Origin: Pagrus major
Lineage: Eukaryota; Chordata; Actinopteri; Spariformes; Sparidae
Reading direction: 5' to 3'
Length of the DNA: 64,000 nt
NCBI RefSeq assembly: GCF_040436345.1
Contig: NC_133221.1
Location: 4,354,118 to 4,418,117, forward strand
This document shows positions 10,518 to 20,761 of the stretch, one piece after another. The notes beneath the pieces are model-generated. The model made no database searches, was not told the origin of the DNA, and worked only from the letters and a program-made list of their open reading frames with translations. Position numbers and translations under genes: made by a program. How positions within the stretch are numbered: the first letter of the stretch is position 1; each line of letters begins with the position of its first letter.

Positions 10518-11904
10518 ACTGTGTCTTTGTCACAAACACAGCTGTTGTTTGTTATTTACCTTCTATTCCCACAATTAAACAATGATTGTGTTTGAAATCT
10601 GCTGCATTTATAACTGAAACTTTTTGTCATGACATTGTATGTTTCTCCTTGTTCAGCGTCTGCTGCTTTTATACAGACAGTGAACGTAGTAGAAAAATGT
10701 GTTTTGTTCTTGCTGAAGATAAAATACACAAATAAGCGTACTGTGCTGTTCATGGCAACAACTTCCTGTTCTACCTGCTGGCTTCCTCTCAACTTTATCA
10801 TGATTGTTGACGTCTGAACATTAAAGAAATGTTGACTTCTGATTCTGTATTACATTTTCTTCTCTTGAAGTATAAGATGTGTAGTTAAATTTACCTCTGA
10901 GCACATCTGAACTGTCAGTAGTCTTGTAATGTTTCTCAGCAGCCAGAAATCCAAACATAATGATTTTGTGACATAAAACCAGCTTCACACAATTCAGTTA
11001 AAGCTTTTATGTGAAGCTCAAACATTCACATAAATATTCACAATGACTGTTGATCAGTTTAAACACAGCTAAATGAATGGTTGCTGCTCTGATGATATTG
11101 CAGACTCTTCACTGTGAGTCCTTTTTAAGTCATTCAGTTTGTGTTTACTTTTCCAGGTAAAGATCCAGGTGTGGCTGTGCAGTCCAATAATCTTGTGTTT
11201 TTGTCTTTACTAACAGAAATTAAAACACATGACAGCAGGAATAGGAGTCATATTCATCTAAAGATGCAGTGCAGGCATGTGTCTCACTAAACACGGCTCA
11301 CAGGTGCCCCCTTGTGGTGAAAACACAGCATACAGCACTCACTCGAAATATTAAAGTTACTGGACACTCAAATAATCTTGTGTCTTCAGGTTGAGTTGGC
11401 ATGTTGGCTTGATGTTTGTATGTGTGGCAGGGGATTAAATGAACACCTGCCACCTGTCAGAGGGTAAATGTTGTCTCTGTGCAGGTAAAAACTTTCAGTC
11501 ATGTTGCTGTTTTACTTACATTAATATATATTATTTTTAAAAAGCAATTCTTTAGTTATGAATAGTCAGAGATTAAAGCGACATGATGACCTGTTTTTAT
11601 ATGATCAGTGACTCAGTGTTTACAATTGTAAATGTTTCCATATATACAGAAGTGGAAGATTAGTTGGTGTAAATACGGACATAAATTAACTATAAGGAGT
11701 TTTTGCCCCAGTTACTCTCAGGCAGGGGTATTTTAAGGTCATAAAATGACAATTATTTGCCAGGCGCCTGAATATTTCTTCAGAAAAACATGGGTTTAGT
11801 GTTAATTTTCAGTGATATTATACTATTGTACTTGTTTAGCTTTCGTTGCATCACATAAAGCCTAGTAGAAGCTGATGTGGCCTTAGCTGAGATTAGGAGG
11901 TTCT
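10518..11904. repeat. 3' flank of gene B, duplicated downstream of gene D
   Basis: Nearly identical to 20,762-21,965 apart from an insertion or deletion of about 180 bases near 11,188-11,377. It includes the 3' untranslated part of gene B. No other gene is seen. Confidence 0.85.
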
Positions 11905-13005
11905 TCAGAGGTTTGGTAAACTCACTTTTTCCTGCAGAGTCAAGTGACACCATTTATCAGACTTCATGCAGCTCCTGGAGCCACAAAGGGCCTTCATACA
12001 ACTGTTTCCACATATGCAGAAATACTCCCAAACACCGTGTATAATGACAAAAATAATGTGTGAACAACTTGGATCAGACAAAAATGACAAATATCCATAT
12101 AGTTCATATAATTGGAAGTTTAATATTTTACCAATAAAACTGCTGGTCAATCAAAATGAGCAAATGAAAAAATAATCAAGACATAATTGGAAAACAGATA
12201 ACTCGTTATAGTAAAGTATGACAGTCAACAAAAGCCACTGAGATAGACCAATACATTTTATACTCCAATAGTTTGATTGATTTGACAAATGTTAACATAC
12301 TTTAGGATCTCCCACTGTGTTTTACAAGTGGACCACCTCATCTAAAGAAAAAAACATTTATAACAAGTAGTACACTTTCATAAAATGAAACTCAACCCTA
12401 TCAGGAAACGAGCACAGGCACAATTTCAGACAGCAAAGTGAGGCAAATTTAATGTAATTGTAAACTTAAGTCCTTCTTTTATATTCAACAGTAAAACAAT
12501 TAGGGGCTCCAGCTGAACCCACTTCAGTGACATGATTTGCATGAAAATACTTGTGATACGAGTCTTTTACATGGCAAAATAAAAAAAAAAAAAAACTACT
12601 ACAGGTCTGCTGTCATCACAGACTGACTGGACAGAAAGTGACTGAGCAGTTGCACTAAAATCTGTCTGTTGCTGAAAGAGCTGCAGATATTATAGAAATG
12701 AGAAAAGCTGAAGACAAAATGTTTTAGTTAAAGCTCAACTGCTATGTGATACAAATACTTAAGGTTCGCTTTAATTGATTCATAGAAAACACACACACAC
12801 ACACTATCATTAATGAATAACAAAGTTAAAAATAAAATGTGTTTTATACTTAAAAACCATATGTATAAGTTTTTTCTGAATATGAATAAATTCTAGCTTG
12901 CGGTCAAATTTGTGTCTTCAACACAACATACAGAGACACTTTGTACACTGTGATCAATACCATTTCAAATCTTGTTGCTGTAACAACAATTACATTCAGT
13001 AAAAA
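11905..13005. repeat. Segmental duplication copy beta
   Basis: Close match to alpha (311-1799) and gamma (21,966-23,199). It lies between gene B and IRG-1 and contains no gene. The match breaks at about 13,006, where a deletion joins host DNA to the middle of the hAT-like element. Confidence 0.85.
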
Positions 13006-13436
13006 CAGGGGACGATGTGACGCCGATTGGTCGAGACCCGTACGGAGCCAACAGCTGACAGAGTTTTAAACGATGGACTGCAATTTCAGTTTACAGTAAA
13101 TAAATGACGTCGAGCAGTGACCAGGTAGTGGTGTAGTGGCTTCAGGCACAAAGAGACAACTGAGAATGACACATACATTTTTCCTAAATTATCCGTCCGA
13201 TTCACTTTTTCTTGATTCTCTTTTGTTTTTAAGCTTTTTCTTTGAATCAGTATAAAATTAAAATAATAAGTTTTTTCCTCAACATTTTAATGGGTAATTT
13301 ACTACACCATTAATAACTTACAACTATAGATGACAATAAAGTGAAGAAACATCCTTTTGATTGGTGATCGGTATCAGCGATACTTCTTCCAGTGATCAGC
13401 CCCAAAAACTCTGACCGGAGCACCCTTAAATGTACA
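13006..13436. mobile_element. hAT-like element, right part (beta copy)
   Basis: The right end reads ACCGGAGCACCCTTA and is followed by AATGTACA at 13,429-13,436, the same 8-bp target repeat found on both sides of the gamma copy. The left half is deleted. The element ends 37 bases from the IRG-1 stop codon, so it probably forms part of the IRG-1 3' untranslated region. Confidence 0.7.
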
Positions 13437-13472
13437 ACTAAAACCAGTCTATTATGATATCACTCTGTGGTG

Positions 13473-15295
13473 TTACAAACCCAGGACCCTTTCCAACACC
13501 CTCTGAGCATCATCAGCCAGCACGTTGAGAAAAAAATTCAAAAGTCTGTAAGTTGTGGTAAAAGATAGGCCCATTGCTATTGGGATTCCAATTATTGGAA
13601 TGAATCTGGTCCCTTCCTCTGCTGCCATTAATGCAGCTGTGCCTGCACATTGAGCCGTCACCTTGAGGATAAGACCAGGGGATATTTCGATTGCAGCCAG
13701 TGGTGAAATGATGACAGCCTTCAAATCATCAAATGGCACACTTGTCCTTACAGCCAGACGCTTCAGTGATGGGATATCAAGACCAAAACTAAATACGTAT
13801 CGTGTGACAACACCAACCAGCAAAGCTAAATCAACAGCAATAGAAAGCCCAGGAACTGGTACAGCTGCTACAACTGCAGAAAGAGCAGCAACATACTTTA
13901 TTTGGGCTTGGAAAGCCTCTTTCTTCTTGTTAATGATCTCCTGGCTGATATTGCGCAGGGCAAGCAGCAGAGCGTTCCTCTTGTGTTCAGGAAGTTCTCT
14001 CTCTAGTGTCTCGGTTAAGAGAGTGAAGTCATGCAGATGGAGCTCAAAGCTGGACACCAGGAAGACCTGCGGAGACTGATGACCTAGTTTCTGAAGACCT
14101 GTGTCAAAAAGGAATAAATGGTTTGATCATTAGTTTTATAAAATGATGAAATCATTTAGATTGTTTTTTTTTAATGTACTCAATAATATGTTCACTTCAG
14201 TTTAGTTTGTTTTTATTTTGCTCCCCTGAATTTTCTTTGTCAACACTGCTGTGATCTCATGTGCTCTCCTTTTTCAACTCGGGTAAATTGAATAACTAAT
14301 AAGTATTATTGTGAAAGTCAGACGCCTGCATTGGGCGACTTATTGTTGCTGTTGCTTTGACTGAACGTTCCTCCAAACAGAATTTCTGCAGTACACTGAG
14401 CCACTGTGGCTGATCTACTTGATTTGGAAGAAAAAAAGAGTCTTTCATGTTTTTGTTGAGGATTTCATATCACTTACTTTATTTATCCCTAAATTATGCT
14501 GAGTGTAAATATGCAAGTATATGAAAAATTGTCTCAATAAATAGGAACGCCATTTCAACTGGTGATGACAACAACATATCGATACATGTGTAAAGTCTAA
14601 GTCTGTCCATATACTAGAAAATGAGGTGTATTGAGGTCAGATAAATATACTATGAATATATATAAATATACATAAATATATATGATTGACATAGTTGTTA
14701 ATTTTGCAGTTATTATAAATGATTCCATAAGTCACATACCTTTAATGCAGTCTTCCTTGATTGTTGCCATAGTCGTGGTCTCACTGAAATCTTTCTGACT
14801 TTGTTTCTGAGCTCGTAAAACGTCGTCAATCTTTGAGCGAACAAAGTAGAACTTTTTCTTCATCCTCTTGATCTCCTTAGCGAGTTTCACATCATTTTCG
14901 GTGAAGCGAGTTGCTGAGATGATGAAGAAGTCAAACTGCTCAAATTTAAAATGCTTCAGGTACTTAGCAGCTGGAAACTTGGTGGTGCCAACACCCGGAA
15001 GATCCCACAATGTAACATTGGGATAGTTTGGATGGGAGTATGGTGTAGGCTTTGAGGTGGTTTCTACACAACCAGTAGGAGCAGCTCCCTCAGCCATGTT
15101 GTCTATGCCTCTCAAGGCATTAACAAAGGTGGATTTACCAGAGCCGGTCTCTCCTGCGATGGCAATATTTAGTGGAATTTTATTCTGCTTGTCCAGATGC
15201 TCTTGGACCTTTGCAATAGCTAAGTCTTGATTGTTGTTTTGTAGAGCTTCTTTAATTTCTTCTTCTGATTCATGGTCCATGATGATCGTGGAAAA
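13473..15295 (-). CDS. Immunity-related GTPase, IRG-1 (388 aa)
   Basis: The coding model on the minus strand is 15280-14740 joined to 14098-13473, 1167 nt. The intron has GT and AG, and an upstream acceptor at about 15,296 implies a 5' untranslated exon. The protein has the IRG layout. An N-terminal helix precedes a P-loop GETGSGKS (residues 43-50), DLPG (93-96) and RSKID (148-152). A helical C-terminal half with the family string PQVFLVSSFEL follows. IRG proteins are interferon-induced dynamin-like GTPases acting on pathogen-containing vacuoles. The G1 lysine is present, so this is a GKS-type member. It has no N-terminal MGxxxS myristoylation signal. The length fits fish IRGs. It converges on gene B. 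Confidence 0.9.
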
Positions 15296-16140
15296 CTGCA
15301 GTAAAAAATAAGAAAAAGAAAGTACACCATTATCCACCATCATGCACATACATAGATAGAATGCAAAGTTTGGAGATATCACTGCCAAGGTATGGAAAGT
15401 AAATAGCATGGAAAATAAATACTTAAATTACATTTTGTCTTGAGGCCAGTTCATATATACAGTTGATGTGGTGTATATTTGTCCCCAGTGGAACATTAAA
15501 GAATTACCAATACAGTCAGACCAATAAGATTTTAATTAAGCCTAGGTTCATACTTTGTAATAACAGAGTGACGACTTTGCCTGATGCTGTTGTGGAGAAT
15601 GTGTCTTCAAGAAAAATATCGAGACTGCAGCTCGTAGGTTTGAACGACTTTATATGCAATGAAGCTGAGACAAAGTTGTTTGTGTGTTCCTCCCATCCGT
15701 TTCCTGTTTTACAGCTCAACAGCTCAACACTCGGACACCCTTCCTGTTATTAAACCACAAATCCCAAATGAAAGGCATTAACAAGACTCAGGACTTCATT
15801 CGGATCAGTGGTGTTACAAAAAAACAAAAAAACACAGAGATGTCAACATCATGATGTGTAAGTACAATATTTGTCTTTCAAATGTAGTTGAGTAAAGTAC
15901 TTGAGTAAATGTACTTCATTACTGTCCCCAACATCAACATCAAGTGAAAAAGGCTCACAGATTTCTGTTCAACAGACGAACACACCAACAAACTCACTGA
16001 TTGTTGTAACTCACTGTACAGATATTTTTTGAGCATTTTTGGATTTGGCTTTTCAAAAGTTACGTTTACTTTTGCTTTTTCTTGATGATAAACCGCTCAT
16101 TGTTTGGCCCCTCCCTCTAAGGCTGTGGTTAAGCTTTTTC
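15296..16140. other. Upstream region of IRG-1 and left flank of promoter C
   Basis: This stretch should hold the first exon and promoter of IRG-1, but I could not place them. 15,838-15,857 shares GATGTCAACATCATGATGTG with 4.2 kb, and the neighbouring AAGTACTTGAGTAAATGTAC text is a piece of the common teleost repeat. No further gene is supported. Confidence 0.4.
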
Positions 16141-16144
16141 ATAC

Positions 16145-16257
16145 TTTCACTTTCTTCTCCCCTCTGGTTTTTATACACCCCAGTGTGTTCACCCCAACAG
16201 CTGAGCTCAGTGCACGCAGCACACAACATCTCCTGTTAACAAAGGAACCTCATTCAG
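16145..16257 (+). promoter_or_regulatory. Promoter C: ISRE, TATA box and non-coding exon 1
   Basis: TTTCACTTTC at 16,145-16,154 is the complement of GAAAGTGAAA. A TTTTTATA-type box follows from about 16,168, keeping the 13-bp gap seen in promoters A and B even though the box itself differs. Exon 1 ends at 16,257 with donor GTAAGA. It drives gene C and perhaps gene D by alternative splicing. Confidence 0.7.
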
Positions 16258-16464
16258 GTAAGAAATCCATCATGTGAGCTTTAATATGTCAACTAAATGT
16301 GTACATGCTTTATGGCTTTCCAAATGCATTATAAAATATCATTTTCTATAGATCTGTACAGAATATGTTCATTACCACAGTTAGTTTTATTCCACGTGAG
16401 GTCGTTCTCACAGAGAAACTCTGGTTCTTATCTGCTGCTGACATTTCCTCTTTTTCTTTCACAG

Positions 16465-18562
16465 TAAACTTCTTGTCCTGAAGATGTCAGGTAAGCAAAC
16501 ATCATCCAGAAACATAAGTGTATACTTTCCTTTAGGAAAAATGGTGTTTTGATGAGACAGGTTACCTTCTAATAGACTCCATTTATGACTTCAGTGAATC
16601 AAAGTGTCACTACGAGCTGCCAGATCTCACTGGAGGGAAACTCCACATGCCCAAACTTTGTTTTTTTGTTAAGTGTGCTGAAGTACCTAGTCTATGATCA
16701 CATGTACACTAAAGTTAAAAGGTTACTAAATCTGTTTTTGTATCAATGGAGTAATTGTGACTTTGACGTCTTATGTGACTTTTGTAGATTTTAAAAGAGG
16801 AATTGAATCTGACTTAATTAAATAACAAAGTCTCCCTTTTCTTTATTTATTTCAGACAAAAGTAGGTGAAAACATTTTTAAATTGTTTTTTGTCCAAAAA
16901 TAGAACTTTTACTGTACTGGGGAGTTGGTTATGATGAGATTTTGGGACTTAAGTGTTGATATTCTGAGAAAAAGTTGTAATGTATAAAAGTATAAAGTTC
17001 AAATTTGAAAAGAAAAATGTCATGACACAAGAAAATCAATCAAAAATATACGCTTACGCTTAAACTTAAAAGTCACACCTGTCCATCTCCTCCACTAAGG
17101 GCTGTCACAGGTCACAGGAGAATCAATTATAATTCATGTTTGCAAACCTGAGGCAGAAAGGACTACTCTAGCTATTGCATACTCTATTGTACTCTATTAC
17201 ATTCTGATTTTACACAGTTATCTAATGAAGATGATTTCTTCACATGTTGTAGGCAGTGAGCCTGATTTCATAGAGTACTGTACGTATCAGGTTCTGCGAT
17301 AAAATGTGGTCATAATCTCCAGAACCAGTGTTCCCAGTGTTTTTAGTGTAAATGACATCTATGCCTATAAGAAACTACTTTCTGTGTTGGTCTGACACAT
17401 CAGTACCTCAAAATCAAAGGTTAGATGAGATTAGACAATCTTGCTTGGTCACACAGGGAATTGTCATAAAAAATTAGAATGAAAAACAGTAAAGAAGACG
17501 GTGCAGAAGCCCTGAAGGGTCATGAGTCTAACATATTATTTCATCCATTTTCCTGTGATAAATCTTATTTGTTTGTTTTTTTAGATCAGGAGTTATTTAT
17601 GTCATAATCAACAGAGGTTGTTTTCCCAGAATAACAAGATGATTAATCATGAGAAAACGACTACATAAGATTCATGAGAGTCGACCCTGACATACACCTG
17701 TTTTGGGGGCTGGGTTTTGTGAGTTTCAAAGCAAACCATAGAAACTTTTTGCCATTAATAAAAGTTACTGGAGGAAACAAATAAAATGTAACTTGTTATC
17801 ACAATGTGTTCGACCAATGAGTGTTTAGGGTTTCAGATGTTATGTGTTATGTGACTGATATCCGTTTCTAACTGGTGTGACACTTACAAAAGTAAAGACT
17901 GTACGTTGACATCATGGATGAAGCACTATTAGCATTTAAACAAACAAACAAACAGAATATGAATTACAGATTATGTTTGTTCAATGACGTTCTTGAAAGA
18001 TCTTTTTTCAAAGTATTATAATGATTTTCCACTGACACCTTGTTCTCTGGTCGTCTTTGCGACTAAATGAAGCGTTTCTCTGTTCACAGATGAAGCAGCT
18101 CAACGTGTCGGAAGAGACGTGTGTGTCAGTGACCCTGAATTCATAAAGACAAAGAAAAACATGAAGCGGCCTCCTAAAACCATCACTGCTGGTGCCTACG
18201 CAGGTGCTGATGCATTTGATGATCTATCTGAGGACGAAAAGGCGGGAGCATACGCTGCTGCAGGATTGATTTATGTACGTGCTGAGGAGGGCATTTTGGA
18301 TGTAGAGGTCAAGGGGCCCAACGCCAGAGCAGGAGCCGGGATCTCTTGGGGGTCGGGTCTTAGAGCCATGGCCACAGCAGAAGTGGCGAGTGTTTCAGCA
18401 GGTGTTGGTCCACTGAAAGCTAAAATAGGACTGGCAGTAGACACTGGCGTCGGCATCGGTCCAAGAGGTGTAGAGGCAAAGTTACTGGGAACAGGCTTCT
18501 CCATCAGTACAAATCCAAGCATTTCTGTGTTAGGGTGTGAACTTTCATTTAAGTTGTGGTAA
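16465..18562 (+). CDS. GAYAG-family small protein, gene C (161 aa)
   Basis: The coding model is 16484-16490, 16856-16861 and 18090-18562, 486 nt. Exon 2 begins at 16,465 and carries the start. The microexon here is only 6 nt (ACAAAA), flanked by TTTCAG and GTAGGT. The protein starts MSDKNEAAQRVGRDVC. It has a lysine-rich insert of about 10 residues before TAGAYAGADAFDDLSEDEKA, which genes B and D lack. It shares the Gly/Ala-rich body, GVEAKLLGTGFSI and the C-terminal LSFKLW. It is the most diverged of the three large exons. An AATAAA signal lies at 18,713. The function is unknown; the context is the same IRG-paired, ISRE-driven unit. Confidence 0.78.
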
Positions 18563-19133
18563 AACCCTTCAGAATTTATACATAAAACTACTTCTGCCGC
18601 TGCAGATAAAAAACTTTGATGAACTTGATGAGTGATTTTCTGATTATTACTGTCTTGATTGTCAACTGCTTTTATACAACATAGAAAATTACCAGTTTTT
18701 CATCTTCCTGAAAATAAAATGCACCAATGTGATCATTTCCTGCTTCCTTCATTTCCTTCCAACAACTTCCTGTTACTTCTGCTGGATCCACTCAACTTTA
18801 TCATTGTTTGCAGACATTTAACAAAGAACTTAAGCATCGTTCACTTCTTATTGTCTTATTTATCTTTTTAACAAAACATCCTGCAGCTAGAGATGTAGAG
18901 TTAAATTTACCTGTGAGCACAGCTGATCCCAGAAGCAGTGAATGTTTACAGGATGAACTCAAGTCTTCAGTTCAGATGGAGATTTGGCTCAGGTCTAGCC
19001 TCCACCAGCTGCTAATATCAGATACTTTGAGACTTTTACTCAAGTCACATGAGTCCTATTGGTATGAGTGACTTTTAATATGATATCTTTACTTCAAGTA
19101 TGAGTTTTGGCTACTTTTTATAACACTGCGCAT

Positions 19134-19176
<43 letters not shown>

Positions 19177-20327
19177 TTTATAGTAAAGGCTACATCTTCC
19201 CTGAGGTTCATACTTTCACTTTACTGTTTACTTTAACAAAGTAGGAAATCCTCTCCACTGTGTGCAGAAATAACTTCAGATACGCCCGATGATGAAACTG
19301 ATCAATATCAGTTTGTAGTTAACGGTTTGTAGACAACTTGTGCAGCTGCACATGGTGACATGAAAATCACAAGAGACAGCCAAGTATTAACAAATCATAT
19401 TGGAGCTTTAATTTTATGTGAATTTAAATAAATTGAAAACTGAAAATATTTGTGAATGTGACAAGTTTCATGTGAATATTAACCTGCAAAAGCAAATAAC
19501 AAAGTTTCCCTTTTCTCTCTTTCAAACACAAATAATTCACGTTTTAATGATGTTTTTTGTCAGTCAAATAGATCATTTACTCCACTGGGCTGTTGGTTAA
19601 ATTGTATTTTGGGACTTAACCCTCTGAAACATGCAACACACTTTCTTCAAATATCACTAAAATTACACCATAAATCAAAGTAAATGTGATCATGTGACAT
19701 ATCTGCCAGGAAGAATAAACAAATCTAACTTAAAATAGTATTTCATCAAAATCACTTTATTCTACATGTCTCATTTAAAATTTCTCCAAAAACAAACTGT
19801 TCGACCAAAACAGATCCTGGAAAAAAAACTTTGTAAACATTGTATTACATTTTTCCAATGTTGGTAATTTTGGCCATGTTGTAAATGTTGTATAGATTCC
19901 TCTTGTTTTAAATCAATTTCAGCAGGATAAATTATCAAAGGAAGTCATTTTTTCAATGATTTATGGCATTGTAACTGTGTTAAACTGCGTAAAAGGCACT
20001 GTCTACTTCTCCTCACCTCTTTTCACAGAGGTGCAGGACTGTTATATTCATGAGAAATGAGCCCAGTGAGGAAAAATGTGACAAATACAAAAAATGCTTG
20101 GGGTTCAGAGGGTGAAGTGTTGATATTTTAAGAAAAAGTTGTAATGTTATGAGAATAAAGGTCATGAGATACAGAGAAGAAAGTCAAAATTTAATAGAGA
20201 ATATTATATTTTGAAAACAAACAACAAGTAAAATGATTTTAATTATGAGAGTTTATTTAACCACTGAGAAGATACTATTGTTCTCTAGTCGTCTTTGAGA
20301 TTAAATGAAGTGTCTCTCTGTTTGCAG
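18563..20327 (+). other. Interval between genes C and D with a deletion junction
   Basis: 18,563-19,440 is the 3' flank of gene C (matching 4.99-5.69 kb) and includes a CA repeat at 19,135-19,174. From about 19,440 the sequence switches to the intron of gene B (matching from 9232). It then runs to the D coding exon, with one added segment (about 19,610-20,000). Promoter, exon 1, exon 2 and the microexon are therefore missing for gene D. An ISRE-like TTTCACTTTA lies at 19,214-19,223 with one mismatch in the outer base. Confidence 0.65.
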
Positions 20328-20761
20328 ACAAAGCAGCTCAAGCTGTCGGCAGAGAAATGTGTTTCAACAGCGAGCCTAGTGGAAATTTTAATGTTGGTGC
20401 CTATGCAGGTACCGACAAAAACGATGAGGCTGTAAAGGGGAAAGGAGGGTACACTGCTGCAGGATTGGGTTATCTTCGTGCTGAAGAAGGAGCGGTGGCT
20501 GCTGAGCTCAGACTGCCCACCATCGGTGCAGGAGCAGGATACTCTGATGAGACAGGTGCCAGAGCTTTTGCTAAAGCAGAACTGGCCAGTGCTTCGCTCT
20601 CAGCTGGGCCTGCGAAAGCTAAAGTTGGTCTGTCTGCAGACACCGGCGTTGGTGTCGGTCCTTCAGGTCTTCAGGTAAAGGTGCTGGGAACAGGCTTCAC
20701 CATCGGTCGTGAAGTGGGCATTTCTTTCTTTGGTTCTGGGTTTAAATTTAAACTGTGGTAA
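20328..20761 (+). CDS. GAYAG-family terminal exon, gene D (no first exons of its own)
   Basis: The exon follows TTTGCAG and ends at TAA. It encodes DKAAQAVGREMCFNSEPS, then NFNVGAYAGTDKNDEAVKGK, a Gly/Ala-rich body with GLQVKVLGTG, and FKFKLW. The frame is open throughout and clearly kept. No start codon precedes the exon in frame. Joined to gene C's ATGTCAG piece it would give a 146-residue protein in frame, with or without the 6-nt microexon. Alternatively translation could begin at the internal ATG at 20,357, losing about 10 residues. It is closest to gene B in sequence. I read it as an alternative last exon of C or a recently stranded copy. Confidence 0.6.

Noticed and set aside
15312-15323. 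GAAAAAGAAAGT just upstream of the IRG-1 start exon as an ISRE
   Set aside because: On the gene strand it is the pyrimidine tract of a splice acceptor, which explains the sequence.
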